From Microbacterium halimionae (lineage in GTDB: Bacteria > Actinomycetota > Actinomycetes > Actinomycetales > Microbacteriaceae), in contig NZ_JAAOZB010000002.1 of NCBI RefSeq assembly GCF_011761265.1, positions 992,001 to 1,056,000 on the forward strand: a DNA stretch of 64,000 nucleotides, read 5' to 3'. Both the position numbers and the translations under genes were made by a program. This document shows, piece after piece, positions 1 through 10,268 of the stretch. The notes under the pieces were generated by a model. The model worked only from the letters and a program-made list of their open reading frames with translations. It did not search any database and had not been told where the DNA came from. Every line of letters starts with the position of its first letter. Position 1 is the first letter of the stretch.

Positions 1-3000
1 CACATTGTGCACCCGATCGCATCGATTACGCGTCGCCAGCGCACCTTCGGCTATACCGAAGAAGAGGTTCGCATTCTGCTCACGCCCATGGGTCAAAAGG
101 GCGCCGAGCCGCTCGGTGCCATGGGAAGCGACACGCCCGTCGCTGTTCTGAGCGACCGCCCCCGTCTGCTCTTTGATTACTTCACTCAGCAGTTCGCGCA
201 GGTGACCAACCCACCGCTCGACTCAATTCGAGAAGAAGTAGTGACGTCTCTGTCTCTCGGACTCGGCCCTGAGCCGAACCTCCTCACTTGGGGAGCGGAC
301 CACGCGCGCACTGTCACACTCGACTTCCCGGTTATCGACAACGATGAACTGGCCAAGATCCAGCACATCGACACCGCCCTGCCTGGACGCACTTCGGTCA
401 CGATTCGCGGTTTGTACCGCGTCGAGGCCGGTGCCAAGGGAATGCAGAAACGCCTCACCCAGATGTGCTCTGAGGTCGACCGCGCTATCGAAGACGGTGC
501 CGAGTTCATCGTTCTGAGTGATCGCGACTCCAATAAGGATCTCGCACCCATTCCGTCGCTCCTCATGCTTGCGGCAATCCACCATCACCTGATTCGACGC
601 GAAACGCGCATGAAGGTCGGGCTTGTCGTTGAAGCTGGTGACGTGCGGGAAGTGCACCACGTCGCGACACTCATCGGCTATGGGGCGTCCGCGGTTAACC
701 CGTATCTCGCAATGGAAACTGCCGAGTATCTGGTGCGCGCGGGCTTCATCACCGGTATTACGCCCGAAAAGGCCGTCAAGAACCTCATCTACGCGCTCGG
801 CAAGGGCGTGTTGAAGATCATGTCGAAGATGGGCATTTCGACCGTGTCGTCGTACGCCGGCGCACAGGTATTCGAAGCGGTCGGGCTCTCTCAAGACTTC
901 GTCGACGAGTTCTTCTCTGGAACTGAGACGAAGCTCAGCGGCGTAGGCCTTGACGTCATCGCTAAGGAAAACGCCGCGCGCCATGCGTTTGCGTACCCAG
1001 AAGATGGTGCCGTGCGAGCTCACGAGAGGCTCTGGACCGGCGGCGAATATCAGTGGCGCCGCGATGGCACCCCCCACTTGTTCAACCCCGATACTGTTTT
1101 CCGGCTGCAGCACTCCACGCGAAACCGTCGATATGACATCTTCCGCGAGTACACAAAGTTGGTGGACGATCAGGCGGCAGAGCTGAAGACGCTTCGTGGT
1201 CTCTTCACGCTCCGCACCGGAACTCGCCCGCGTGTCCCTCTCGATGAGGTTGAGTCGGTGGCATCCATCGTCAAGCGCTTCTCTACCGGCGCGATGAGCT
1301 ACGGCTCTATCTCGAAGGAAGCTCACGAGACACTTGCTATTGCGATGAACTCCATCGGCGCGAAGTCCAATACGGGTGAGGGTGGCGAAGATGTTGATCG
1401 GCTGCTTGATCCCACTCGACGCAGCGCGATCAAACAGGTCGCATCCGGACGATTCGGCGTAACGAGCCTCTACCTGACGAATGCGGACGACATCCAGATC
1501 AAGCTCGCTCAGGGTGCAAAGCCAGGCGAAGGCGGACAGCTTCCGCCGACGAAGGTCTACCCATGGGTGGCACGTACCCGGCATGCGACCGCTGGTGTCG
1601 GCCTCATCTCGCCTCCACCGCACCACGACATCTATTCGATCGAAGACCTCAAGCAGCTCATTTTCGATTTGAAGCGCGCCAACCCTGCCGCACGCGTTCA
1701 CGTCAAGCTCGTGAGTCAGTCCGGAATCGGTGCTGTCGCGGCCGGTACGGCGAAAGCTCTTGCCGACGTCATCCTGGTGTCCGGACATGACGGTGGTACG
1801 GGTGCGAGCCCACTCAACTCTCTCAAGCACGCAGGAACTCCCTGGGAGTTGGGGCTTGCTGAGACGCAACAGACGCTCATGCTCAACGGCATGCGCGACC
1901 GCGTCTCTGTGCAGGTCGATGGCCAGCTGAAAACTGGCCGTGACGTAGTGATTGGTGCTCTTCTCGGCGCCGAAGAATTCGGCTTCGCAACTGCTCCTCT
2001 TGTCGTCGAGGGGTGCATCATGATGCGTGTATGCCACCTCGACACCTGCCCGGTCGGTGTTGCGACGCAGAACCCTGTGCTGCGTCAGCGCTTCTCAGGC
2101 AAGCCGGAGTTCGTCGTAAACTTCATGGAATTCATCGCCGAAGAAGTGCGCGAGTATCTTTCGGAGCTCGGTTTCCGTTCACTCGATGAAGCTGTCGGTC
2201 GCACCGATTTGATTGACATCAACGGAGCTGTGAACCACTGGAAAGCCAACGGGCTCGACCTCGCTCCCATCCTCGACGGACCGACGTTCGCTGAAGATGA
2301 GGCGCGACGCCGTATGCGTGTCCAGGAGCATGAGCTCGAGGAGCACTTCGACGTGCAACTCATCGAGCGTGCGCAGGACGTCATTGCTCACGGCGGTCAC
2401 ATCGAAATCGACTTGCCGATCCGCAATACTGAACGCGCCGTCGGAACGATGCTCGGTCACGAGGTCACCAAAGCTCAGGGTGAACACGGATTGCTGAACG
2501 ACTCAATTGTTGTGAACCTTCGCGGTTCCGCAGGACAGTCGTTTGGGGCGTTCATGCCCGCGGGGATCACGCTGCGTCTCGAGGGTGACTCGAACGACTA
2601 TGTCGGCAAGGGCCTTTCAGGTGGCCAGATTGTTGTTCGCCCCCCACGCGGCACAACGTTCGAGGCATCCGAGAACGTCATCGCTGGCAATGTCATCGGC
2701 TACGGCGCAACCCAAGGAACGATGTTCTTAAGTGGTGTCGTCGGCGAACGATTCTTCGTGCGCAACTCTGGCGCGACCGCTGTTGTCGAGGGTGTGGGCG
2801 ATCATGCGCTGGAGTACATGACCGGCGGTCTGGCTGTTGTCCTCGGAACCACAGGCAGAAACCTTGGGGCGGGAATGTCGGGCGGCACCGCGTACATCTA
2901 CAAGCTTGACGAAACGCTCGTGAACACTCAGTCACTCGAAGCTGGTGAACTTCAGCTGGGCGAGTTGGGATCTAGCGACGCGGAGATTTTGCGTGACCTT

Positions 3001-3204
3001 CTGACCAGACACGTGACAGAAACCGGCTCGACGCTCGCTGCGGCGATGCTCGACAATTTTGAAGTCGAAGTAAGCAAGTTCGTGCGCGTCATGCCCCGTG
3101 ACTACGCAGCTGTCTTGCAAACCCGCCAGGATGCCGCCGATGAGGGGCTCGACCCCGACGGCGATGTGGTGTGGCGACGTATTTTGGAGGTGACGGGTGG
3201 CTGA
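1..3204 (+). CDS. gltB: Glutamate synthase large subunit, 5' end cut off by window edge
   Basis: Makes glutamate from glutamine and 2-oxoglutarate with GltD. The frame is open from base 1 and about 1067 codons are present; family members have about 1500 residues, so the N-terminal amidotransferase domain lies outside the window. Visible are the central domain, the FMN-binding synthase domain with the 3Fe-4S cysteines (codons at 2014, 2032 and 2047, spacing C-x5-C-x4-C in [16 protein letters not shown]), and the C-terminal GXGXG beta-helix domain. It ends inside the start of gltD (8-base overlap), which implies one transcript and translational coupling. Confidence 0.97.
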   Translation, partial: HIVHPIASITRRQRTFGYTEEEVRILLTPMGQKGAEPLGAMGSDTPVAVLSDRPRLLFDYFTQQFAQVTNPPLDSIREEVVTSLSLGLGPEPNLLTWGADHARTVTLDFPVIDNDELAKIQHIDTALPGRTSVTIRGLYRVEAGAKGMQKRLTQMCSEVDRAIEDGAEFIVLSDRDSNKDLAPIPSLLMLAAIHHHLIRRETRMKVGLVVEAGDVREVHHVATLIGYGASAVNPYLAMETAEYLVRAGFITGITPEKAVKNLIYALGKGVLKIMSKMGISTVSSYAGAQVFEAVGLSQDFVDEFFSGTETKLSGVGLDVIAKENAARHAFAYPEDGAVRAHERLWTGGEYQWRRDGTPHLFNPDTVFRLQHSTRNRRYDIFREYTKLVDDQAAELKTLRGLFTLRTGTRPRVPLDEVESVASIVKRFSTGAMSYGSISKEAHETLAIAMNSIGAKSNTGEGGEDVDRLLDPTRRSAIKQVASGRFGVTSLYLTNADDIQIKLAQGAKPGEGGQLPPTKVYPWVARTRHATAGVGLISPPPHHDIYSIEDLKQLIFDLKRANPAARVHVKLVSQSGIGAVAAGTAKALADVILVSGHDGGTGASPLNSLKHAGTPWELGLAETQQTLMLNGMRDRVSVQVDGQLKTGRDVVIGALLGAEEFGFATAPLVVEGCIMMRVCHLDTCPVGVATQNPVLRQRFSGKPEFVVNFMEFIAEEVREYLSELGFRSLDEAVGRTDLIDINGAVNHWKANGLDLAPILDGPTFAEDEARRRMRVQEHELEEHFDVQLIERAQDVIAHGGHIEIDLPIRNTERAVGTMLGHEVTKAQGEHGLLNDSIVVNLRGSAGQSFGAFMPAGITLRLEGDSNDYVGKGLSGGQIVVRPPRGTTFEASENVIAGNVIGYGATQGTMFLSGVVGERFFVRNSGATAVVEGVGDHALEYMTGGLAVVLGTTGRNLGAGMSGGTAYIYKLDETLVNTQSLEAGELQLGELGSSDAEILRDLLTRHVTETGSTLAAAMLDNFEVEVSKFVRVMPRDYAAVLQTRQDAADEGLDPDGDVVWRRILEVTGG

Positions 3205-4663
3205 CCCAAAGGGTTTTCTTAAGGTAACCGAGCGAGAGGTTCCCGCTCGGCGTCCAGTGCCAGTTCGAATCATGGACTGGAAAGAGGTGTACGAGCCCGG
3301 CGATAGCGCTGTCTTGAAACGCCAAGCAGGGCGCTGCATGGACTGCGGCGTGCCCTTCTGCCACCAAGGATGTCCGCTCGGAAACCTTATTCCGGAGTGG
3401 AACGACCTCACGTGGCGCGGCGAAGGCCGCGCGGCAATTGAGCGACTTCACGCGACCAACAACTTTCCAGAGTTCACCGGACGCTTGTGCCCGGCACCCT
3501 GTGAAAGCTCGTGCGTGCTGGGCATCAATCAGCCGGCCGTCACTATCAAGCAGGTCGAAGTCTCGATCATTGATGAGGCATTCTCAAGCGGCTGGGTCGA
3601 ACCAGAACCGCCGGAGCGCCTTACCGGAAAGACTGTCGCTGTCGTCGGTTCTGGTCCCGCTGGACTTGCCGCGGCGCAGCAGCTCACGCGAGCCGGCCAC
3701 ACAGTTGCCGTATACGAGCGCGATGACAGAATCGGCGGCCTTCTGCGCTACGGCATTCCTGATTTCAAAATGGAGAAGCGCCACGTCGAAGCACGCCTTC
3801 GTCAGATGCGCGACGAAGGAACTCGTTTCCGCGCGGGTGTTGAGATCGGTAAAGACATCGCGTGGGATGAACTTCGCGCGCGCTACGACGCCGTCGTCAT
3901 CGCCACGGGTGCAACCGTTCCGCGCGACCTAGCAATCCCTGGTCGGGACCTTGCCGGCGTGCACTTCGCCATGGAATACCTTGTTGAGTCGAATAAGGCT
4001 GTGGCGGGGGACCAGGTCACCAACCAGATCAGCGCCGAAGGAAAACACGTCGTTGTCATCGGTGGCGGTGACACCGGCGCTGACTGCATCGGAACCGCAC
4101 ACCGTCAGGGCGCTCTGAGCGTCACAAACCTCGCGATTGGCAAGCAGCCTCCCGAAGCGCGAACCGAAGCCCACCCGTGGCCGACCACTCCGACCCTGTT
4201 CGAAGTCACATCGGCGCACGAAGAAGGTGGCGAGCGAATGTTCCTCGCGTCGACAGTGGAATTTCTGACGAACGATGTCGGAGAGGTCCGCGGTTTGCGG
4301 GTCGCAGAGACCGAGTACGTCGACGGACGACGCGTTCCGAAAAGCGGTACCGAACGCGACATCCCCGCTGACCTCGTGTTGATCGCGATGGGCTTCACTG
4401 GTCCTGATCGTCCAGAACTCGAAAGCCAGTTGCAGACGCAGTTCACGTCGCGTGGCGCTCTCGAACGAGCTGACGACTACCAGTCGACCGCTCCCGGAGT
4501 GTTCGTCGCGGGTGACGCTGGCCGAGGCCAGTCGCTGATTGTCTGGGCCATCGCCGAGGGCCGCGCTGCGGCCGCGAGCGTTGATCAGTACCTCATGGGA
4601 GAGACCCTCCTGCCAGCACCCGTGCGGCCAACCGATATCGCTATCGGACTCCAGCCCGCGTAG
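3197..4663 (+). CDS. gltD: Glutamate synthase small subunit
   Basis: NADPH-dependent flavoprotein subunit (488 residues) that passes electrons to GltB. The N-terminus carries two cysteine clusters for 4Fe-4S centres ([13 protein letters not shown] near residues 48-60 and CPAPCESSC near 97-105). An FAD Rossmann motif ([15 protein letters not shown]) lies near residue 149 and an NADPH motif ([12 protein letters not shown]) near 282. The GTG start is chosen because a TTGGAGG ribosome site ends seven bases before it; it overlaps gltB by 8 bases. Confidence 0.96.
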   Translation: MADPKGFLKVTEREVPARRPVPVRIMDWKEVYEPGDSAVLKRQAGRCMDCGVPFCHQGCPLGNLIPEWNDLTWRGEGRAAIERLHATNNFPEFTGRLCPAPCESSCVLGINQPAVTIKQVEVSIIDEAFSSGWVEPEPPERLTGKTVAVVGSGPAGLAAAQQLTRAGHTVAVYERDDRIGGLLRYGIPDFKMEKRHVEARLRQMRDEGTRFRAGVEIGKDIAWDELRARYDAVVIATGATVPRDLAIPGRDLAGVHFAMEYLVESNKAVAGDQVTNQISAEGKHVVVIGGGDTGADCIGTAHRQGALSVTNLAIGKQPPEARTEAHPWPTTPTLFEVTSAHEEGGERMFLASTVEFLTNDVGEVRGLRVAETEYVDGRRVPKSGTERDIPADLVLIAMGFTGPDRPELESQLQTQFTSRGALERADDYQSTAPGVFVAGDAGRGQSLIVWAIAEGRAAAASVDQYLMGETLLPAPVRPTDIAIGLQPA

Positions 4664-4710
4664 GCTGGCAACGCATTCAATACCCGAAACCAGACCGGAG
4701 CACATACGGA

Positions 4711-6156
4711 ATGAGACGCGCGAAAATCGTCGCAACACTCGGCCCGGCAACGTCAACCTACGAGATGGTCCGCGCGATCATCGATGCCGGTGTTGACGTC
4801 GCCAGACTTAACTTGAGCCACGGAGACTACTCCGTTCACGAAGCCAACTTCGCTAACGTGCGAAAGGCCGCGGACGATGCTGACCGTGCAGTCGCTGTGC
4901 TTGTAGATCTCCAAGGTCCGAAAATTCGCCTTGGCAAGTTCTCTGATGGCCCCCATGACCTCGCTGTGGGTGACATCTTCAAGATCACGATCGAAGACGT
5001 CGTCGGCACGAAAGAGCTCGTCTCGACGACGTTCAAAGGGCTCCCAGCCGATGTAAAGCCTGGTGATTTTCTTCTGATCGATGATGGGAAGGTAAAAGTC
5101 CAGGTCGTCGAGACCGACGGCACAGTTGTCACGACCAAGGTCATCGTCGCCGGCCCCGTCTCTAACAACAAAGGAATCAACCTTCCTGGTGTTGCAGTGA
5201 ACGTGCCTGCGCTCAGCGAAAAAGACGAGGCAGACCTTCGCTGGGGATTGCGTATCGGAGCGGACGTCATCGCGCTCTCGTTCGTGCGTGACGCACAGGA
5301 TGTTGACCGTGTGCACGAAATCATGGCCGAAGAAGGTCGCCGCGTTCCCGTGATCGCGAAGATTGAGAAGCCGCAAGCCGTCGATCACCTTGAAGAGATC
5401 ATTGATGCCTTCGACGGCATCATGGTCGCTCGTGGCGATCTCGGTGTTGAGCTTCCGCTGGAAGCTGTGCCGATCGTTCAGAAGCGCGCCGTCGAGCTTT
5501 GCCGTCGCATGGCAAAGCCCGTCATCGTCGCGACTCAGATGCTCGAGTCGATGATCTCGAATCCTGTGCCCACGCGTGCGGAAACCAGTGACGTCGCCAA
5601 CGCCGTGCTCGATGGCGCGGACGCGGTGATGCTTTCCGGTGAGACAAGTGTTGGAGACTACCCCGTAGTGGTTGTCGAAACCATGGCCCGGATTGTCGAG
5701 TCAACCGAAGAGCACGGTCTCGAGCGCATCGCGCCGCTCAAGGCAAAACCGCGCACTCAGGGTGGTGCTATTACACTGGCCGCCGTTGAGGTTGCCAATT
5801 TTGTCGATGCCAAGTTCCTCTGCATCTTCACCGAGTCGGGAGACACGGCACGCCGTCTATCTCGCATCCGTTCGAAGATCCCGATGGTCGCTTTCGCGCC
5901 TGAGCCCGCGATCCGCCGCCGCATGGCGGTCACATGGGGCGTGAGCTCTACGATTGTGGAACACGTATCCCACACGGACAAGATGTTCGTCCAGGTCGAT
6001 GATTACTTCCTCTCGAATGACCTCGCGAAGGTCGGAGACAAGGTTGTCGTCATCTCTGGTTCCCCTCCAGGAATCATCGGAAGTACCAATGACATCCGCG
6101 TGCACAAGATCGGTGACGCCGTAAATGGCGCCGCTCCCGTCTACCGCGGCGAATAG
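4711..6156 (+). CDS. pyk: Pyruvate kinase
   Basis: Last step of glycolysis: phosphoenolpyruvate plus ADP to pyruvate plus ATP. 481 residues, normal for the family. The N-terminal barrel strand with the RLNLSHG motif, the central B domain, the active-site IAKIEKPQAV lysine segment, VARGDLGVE, and the MLESM plus AETSDVANAVLDG segments are all present, followed by the C-terminal allosteric domain. It follows gltD by 47 bases; a TAGGCT hexamer over the gltD stop (4661-4666) could be its own -10 box. A strong terminator follows at 6175. Confidence 0.96.
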   Translation: MRRAKIVATLGPATSTYEMVRAIIDAGVDVARLNLSHGDYSVHEANFANVRKAADDADRAVAVLVDLQGPKIRLGKFSDGPHDLAVGDIFKITIEDVVGTKELVSTTFKGLPADVKPGDFLLIDDGKVKVQVVETDGTVVTTKVIVAGPVSNNKGINLPGVAVNVPALSEKDEADLRWGLRIGADVIALSFVRDAQDVDRVHEIMAEEGRRVPVIAKIEKPQAVDHLEEIIDAFDGIMVARGDLGVELPLEAVPIVQKRAVELCRRMAKPVIVATQMLESMISNPVPTRAETSDVANAVLDGADAVMLSGETSVGDYPVVVVETMARIVESTEEHGLERIAPLKAKPRTQGGAITLAAVEVANFVDAKFLCIFTESGDTARRLSRIRSKIPMVAFAPEPAIRRRMAVTWGVSSTIVEHVSHTDKMFVQVDDYFLSNDLAKVGDKVVVISGSPPGIIGSTNDIRVHKIGDAVNGAAPVYRGE

Positions 6157-6174
6157 CCGCTAACCGCGCAGAAA

Positions 6175-6219
6175 AGCGGGCTGGAGAGTCTTTCAAAGGC
6201 TCTCCAGCCCGCTTTTTTT
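6175..6219 (+). terminator. Rho-independent terminator after pyk
   Basis: Near-perfect stem (6175-6193 pairing with 6195-6213, arms AGCGGGCTGGAGAG and CTCTCCAGCCCGCT at the base) followed by seven T. It ends the pyk transcript. Confidence 0.9.
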
Positions 6220-6289
6220 CGAATAGTCGACACGCCCGGGCACCGTACGCTTTACGGAAGTTGCAGCATCCAAAAGTCATTGCCGGATA

Positions 6290-6326
6290 CAAGAAAAGGA
6301 CGTCTCATAGAGACGTCCTTTTCTTG
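6290..6326 (-). terminator. Terminator downstream of tRNA-Leu(CAA)
   Basis: A 16-base-pair perfect inverted repeat (CAAGAAAAGGACGTCT with its complement, 5-base loop) directly after the 3' end of the minus-strand tRNA. The arms end in T-rich sequence on both strands, so it may also work for plus-strand read-through from pyk. Confidence 0.75.
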
Positions 6327-6329
6327 CTG

Positions 6330-6412
6330 TGCCGGCGGTGGGAGTCGAACCCACACGCCCTTTCGGGCAACCGATTTTGAGTCGGTCGCGTCTGCCATTC
6401 CGCCACGCCGGC
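6330..6412 (-). tRNA. tRNA-Leu (anticodon CAA)
   Basis: 83 bases on the minus strand. The acceptor arms GCCGGCG/CGCCGGC pair over 7 bases, the T arm carries GTTCGACTC, and there is a long variable arm as expected for leucine tRNAs. The anticodon loop CTCAAAA between ACCGA/TCGGT gives CAA, which reads UUG. CCA is not encoded. Confidence 0.95.
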
Positions 6413-6457
6413 TCACGCGTCTCGTCGTACGACGCGCGCTTACCTACGACGATACCG

Positions 6458-6463
6458 TAGGAT
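6458..6463 (+). promoter_or_regulatory. Putative leaderless -10 hexamer for pdtaR
   Basis: TAGGAT six bases before the GTG at 6470, with no ribosome site between; see the finding on leaderless starts. Confidence 0.5.
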
Positions 6464-6469
6464 TCAATA

Positions 6470-7078
6470 GTGACAGAGCAAGATCAAGCCTCCGGCTCCA
6501 GCCCACGTCGAGTCGTCGTCGCGGAGGATGAGTCTCTCATCCGCCTCGACATCGTCGAGATCCTCCGAGACAACGGATTCGATGTCGTTGGTGAAGCAGG
6601 CGACGGCGAAACAGCCGTCCAGCTCGCAACCGAACTCCGTCCAGATCTGGTGATCATGGACGTGAAGATGCCGCAGCTCGACGGCATCAGCGCCGCGGAG
6701 AAGCTCAGCAAGAACAACATCGCTCCCGTTGTGCTCCTGACTGCTTTCAGTCAGAAAGAGCTTGTAGAGCGCGCGAGCGAAGCTGGCGCGCTGGCCTACG
6801 TCGTGAAGCCATTCACGCCGAACGACCTGCTGCCGGCGATCGAGATCGCTCTCGCGCGTCATGAACAGATCATCACCCTCGAGGCCGAAGTTGCTGACAT
6901 GGTTGAGCGGTTCGAGACCCGCAAGCTTGTTGACCGCGCCAAGGGCCTCCTCAACGAGAAGATGGGCCTCGCTGAGCCCGATGCTTTCCGTTGGATCCAG
7001 AAAGCATCCATGGATCGCCGTCTGACGATGCAGGATGTCGCCAAGGCAATCATCGAGCAGCTCGCTCCCAAGAAATAG
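6470..7078 (+). CDS. pdtaR: ANTAR-domain response regulator (PdtaR type)
   Basis: 202 residues: receiver domain (about 13-128) with acidic pocket E19/D20, phospho-acceptor D64 in VIMDVKMPQ and the conserved K113 in VVKPF, then an ANTAR RNA-binding domain (about 135-195, RAKGLLNEKMGLAEPDAFRW). Members of this family bind paired hairpins in mRNA and prevent early transcription termination after phosphorylation by a PdtaS-type histidine kinase. Position next to polA and pyk matches the mycobacterial Rv1626 neighbourhood. No kinase partner is in the window. Confidence 0.9.
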   Translation: MTEQDQASGSSPRRVVVAEDESLIRLDIVEILRDNGFDVVGEAGDGETAVQLATELRPDLVIMDVKMPQLDGISAAEKLSKNNIAPVVLLTAFSQKELVERASEAGALAYVVKPFTPNDLLPAIEIALARHEQIITLEAEVADMVERFETRKLVDRAKGLLNEKMGLAEPDAFRWIQKASMDRRLTMQDVAKAIIEQLAPKK

Positions 7079-7103
7079 CGCGAGACCGCTGGCTCGTTCG
7101 CGC

Positions 7104-7532
7104 CTATACGTCGGCAGGCATGTCCTTCACCATGTTGGTGATGCGAACTGTTGAGCAGCGGCGACCCTGATCATCTGAAATCACGATCTCGTGGACCAAG
7201 ATCGATCGACCGATGTGGATCGGCGTGCATACGCCGATAACTCGTCCTGTCGTCGCCGAGCGCGTGTGAGTGGCGTTGATATCAACGCCAACAGCAAGCC
7301 GCCCCTCACCAACGAGTGAATTGGCGTGCATAGAGCCGAGCGATTCACCGAGTACCACGTACGCACCGCCGTGCAGCAGACCAGCAGGCTGTGTGTTTCC
7401 TGTGACGGGCATGGATGCCACGGCGCGGTCCGCCGTGAACTCAATCCATTCGATACCCATCTTGTCGGCCAAAGCGCCGTTGCCTCTTTGCAAAGCCCAA
7501 GCGATGCCATCAAACGGAACAGGGGTAGTCAC
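7104..7532 (-). CDS. PaaI-family hotdog thioesterase
   Basis: 142 residues, the usual size of a single hotdog fold. The family motif LLHGGAYVVLGES (HGG at residues 54-56) is seen in the central helix, where PaaI-type acyl-CoA thioesterases keep the catalytic acidic residue a few positions later (E62 here). The GTG start follows an AGGAG site. It is convergent with pdtaR and divergent from polA. The substrate is not known; aryl- or acyl-CoA is likely. Confidence 0.85.
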   Translation of the reverse strand: MTTPVPFDGIAWALQRGNGALADKMGIEWIEFTADRAVASMPVTGNTQPAGLLHGGAYVVLGESLGSMHANSLVGEGRLAVGVDINATHTRSATTGRVIGVCTPIHIGRSILVHEIVISDDQGRRCSTVRITNMVKDMPADV

Positions 7533-7579
7533 AGAAGTTACTCCTGGGTCTAGGGGACGACGACGTCAGACCCGCTGAC

Positions 7580-7585
7580 TAGGCT
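7580..7585 (+). promoter_or_regulatory. Putative leaderless -10 hexamer for polA
   Basis: TAGGCT six bases before the GTG at 7592. Confidence 0.5.
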
Positions 7586-7591
7586 GGCAGG

Positions 7592-10228
7592 GTGACGAAC
7601 TCCGCAAAGCCTACCCTCCTCGTCGTCGACGGCCACTCGCTGGCATATCGCGCTTTCTACGCTCTTCCCGTCGATAATTTCACGACCAAAGATGGTCAGC
7701 ACACGAATGGAATCTACGGATTTCTTTCGATGTTCGTAAATCTTCTGAAGGCCGAAAAACCCACGCATGTCGCGGTTGCCTTCGACACGTCACGCACTTC
7801 TTTCCGAACGCGTGAATACCCCGAGTACAAGGCGACACGATCAGAAACACCTTCAGAGTTCAAAGGCCAGATTCCGATCCTGCAGGACTGCTTGCGAGCA
7901 ATGAATATCGAAGTCCTCACGAAAGAGGATTTCGAAGCCGATGACATTTTGGCGACGCTCGCGACAGAAGGGGCAGCTGCCGGTCTGCATGTGCTGGTCT
8001 GCTCGGGCGACCGAGACACGATCCAGCTCGTGAACGACAACGTCACGCTGCTCTACCCGAGTGTTCAGGGCGTCTCTCAGCTCAAGCGATACGACCCAGA
8101 AACTGTGCGAGAGCGTTACGGGGTCGCGCCTGAGCAGTACCCCGAGATCGCTGCCCTGGTCGGCGAAACCAGCGATAACCTTCCGGGTGTTCCGAAGGTG
8201 GGGGAGAAGACGGCTGTCAAGTGGCTCACTCAGTTCGGCAGTCTCGATGAGATTCTTTCCCGTGCCGACGAGATCAAGGGCGTCGTCGGAGGCAACCTGC
8301 GCGACCACATCGAAGACGTCCGTCGCAACCGCCGTCTGAATAGGTTGCTCACCGACGTGGAATTGCCGGTAGCACCGCTTGATCTCGCTGTTCGACCTAT
8401 TGATGCGCAGGCCGTGCGGGACATTTTTTCGCAGCTAGAGTTTCGCGCGCTTCTCTCACGCGTGTTCGAAGCGACCGGAACGATCGCAGACGACGAGGAA
8501 TCCACAACGCCTGGCGTGGCCGCTCCAGTGCCCGTCGATGTCGATGCGCCGGCACTCACGGAGTGGCTCGGTGCAGCAGAGTCCGAGGTCGCTGTGACTG
8601 TCGCTATTCAGGAGCGGCTGCCGCATCGCGTCGGCCTCGCCCGGGCCGAATCTGCAATCGAAGCAACATGGTCAGCAGAGATCGCAACGGCCCTCGAGGG
8701 CTTTCTCGCGTCCGAGTCGCCCAAGATCTTCAGTGACGCCAAGCCGCAGATCAAAGCGCTCCGACGTGCCGGATTGCGCGTCGCAGGCCTCGGTTACGAC
8801 ACGATCATCGCCGGATGGCTTCGACGACCAAGCTTTCCAGATAAGACACTCGCGCACCTTGTCGAGCGCTACCTGGACGAGAAATTGCCAGAAGCCGACC
8901 CCACGCAGCTGGTACCGGAGACCGAGGGGGCAACCCCTGGCCAGCTCGCTTGGTACACGCTGCGGGTGGCCGCCGCACAACGTGACGACCTGGACGGGCC
9001 GGTCGCTGCGCTTCTGCACGATGTAGAGCTCCCCACGCTCCTTGCCCTGGCAGATATGGAGCTCGCGGGTGTTTCTGTCTCTCACGAAGCGCTCAGCGGC
9101 TTTTCCGCCGAACTCGGCGCCCGCGCCGACGACATAGCAAAGCGGGCGTTCGCAGCTATCGGTCGTGAAGTAAACCTCGGCTCTCCGAAGCAGCTGCAGC
9201 AAGTACTTTTCGAAGACCTGGAATTGCCGAAGACCCGAAAAACAAAGACGGGGTATTCGACCGACGCAGCGGTGCTCGCAGATCTCCAGGAGTCGAATCC
9301 TCACCCATTCCTCGATCTGTTGCTCCAGCATCGAGAAGCGACAAAGCTCCGTCAGATCATCGAATCCCTCGATGGTGCAATCGGAGCCGACGGGCGCATT
9401 CGCACCACGTACGTGCAGACCGGAAGCCAGACAGGCCGGCTCTCAAGCACTGATCCGAACCTGCAGAACATTCCGGTCCGCACTGAAGAGAGCCACCGCA
9501 TCCGCTCAGCATTTGAAGTGGGTGAAGGATACGAAACTCTCTTGACAGCTGACTACTCGCAGATTGAGATGCGAATCATGGCGCACCTCTCTGAAGATCC
9601 AGGACTCATCGAAGCATTCCGTTCGGGGGAGGACCTTCACAGATTCGTGGGGGCACGCGTGTTCGGCGTTGAGCCGTCGGATGTGACGCCTGCGATGCGT
9701 TCGAAGGTCAAGGCAATGTCATATGGGCTCGTGTACGGGCTCTCGGCTTTCGGGCTCTCAAAACAACTCCGCATAGAGCAATCAGAAGCTAAGCAGTTAA
9801 TGCTCGAGTACTTCGCTCGATTCGGGGGAGTCCGCGACTACCTTCGTTCCTCGGTGGAGCAGGCTCGTATCGATGGTCACACGACAACCATTTTCGGTCG
9901 CCGGCGGCCATTCCCAGATCTCACGAGCCCAAATCGGGTGCTGCGTGAGAACGCTGAACGGGCCGCACTTAATGCGCCGATTCAAGGCAGCGCTGCGGAC
10001 ATCATGAAGATCGCACTCGTCAATATTCACGCTGATCTCCAGAAAGAAAACCTTGCTTCGCGCGTGCTCCTGCAGATTCACGATGAGCTCGTAGTAGAAG
10101 TTGCGCCGGGGGAGTGGGACGCGACTGAACGCATAGTTCGCACGCGCATGGGAGACGCCGCGAGCTTGTCGGTGCCGCTCGATGTGCAAATAGGCAGAGG
10201 TCGCGACTGGACGGAGGCCGCGCACTAG
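7592..10228 (+). CDS. polA: DNA polymerase I
   Basis: 878 residues. The N-terminal 5'-nuclease domain (about 1-310) keeps AFDTSRTSFRTREYPEYKATR. The middle exonuclease-like domain (about 320-480) lacks the DxE exonuclease I motif and other carboxylates, so it should have no proofreading, as is usual in actinobacterial Pol I. The polymerase domain has motif A (DYSQIEMR, about 654), motif B (RSKVKAMSYGLVYG) and motif C (IHDELV, about 829). It works in Okazaki-fragment processing and repair. Confidence 0.96.
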   Translation: MTNSAKPTLLVVDGHSLAYRAFYALPVDNFTTKDGQHTNGIYGFLSMFVNLLKAEKPTHVAVAFDTSRTSFRTREYPEYKATRSETPSEFKGQIPILQDCLRAMNIEVLTKEDFEADDILATLATEGAAAGLHVLVCSGDRDTIQLVNDNVTLLYPSVQGVSQLKRYDPETVRERYGVAPEQYPEIAALVGETSDNLPGVPKVGEKTAVKWLTQFGSLDEILSRADEIKGVVGGNLRDHIEDVRRNRRLNRLLTDVELPVAPLDLAVRPIDAQAVRDIFSQLEFRALLSRVFEATGTIADDEESTTPGVAAPVPVDVDAPALTEWLGAAESEVAVTVAIQERLPHRVGLARAESAIEATWSAEIATALEGFLASESPKIFSDAKPQIKALRRAGLRVAGLGYDTIIAGWLRRPSFPDKTLAHLVERYLDEKLPEADPTQLVPETEGATPGQLAWYTLRVAAAQRDDLDGPVAALLHDVELPTLLALADMELAGVSVSHEALSGFSAELGARADDIAKRAFAAIGREVNLGSPKQLQQVLFEDLELPKTRKTKTGYSTDAAVLADLQESNPHPFLDLLLQHREATKLRQIIESLDGAIGADGRIRTTYVQTGSQTGRLSSTDPNLQNIPVRTEESHRIRSAFEVGEGYETLLTADYSQIEMRIMAHLSEDPGLIEAFRSGEDLHRFVGARVFGVEPSDVTPAMRSKVKAMSYGLVYGLSAFGLSKQLRIEQSEAKQLMLEYFARFGGVRDYLRSSVEQARIDGHTTTIFGRRRPFPDLTSPNRVLRENAERAALNAPIQGSAADIMKIALVNIHADLQKENLASRVLLQIHDELVVEVAPGEWDATERIVRTRMGDAASLSVPLDVQIGRGRDWTEAAH

Positions 10229-10256
10229 TCGACTGGTCCAGCGCGCTCTGGTTGCT

Positions 10257-10262
10257 TAGGCT
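10257..10262 (+). promoter_or_regulatory. Putative leaderless -10 hexamer for the DUF885 gene
   Basis: TAGGCT six bases before the ATG at 10269. Confidence 0.5.
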
Positions 10263-10268
10263 CGTCTT

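Noticed and set aside
223..2037. 604-codon open frame on the minus strand inside gltB
   Set aside because: It mirrors a highly conserved gltB and has no family-like motifs; high-GC codon use leaves long antisense frames open.
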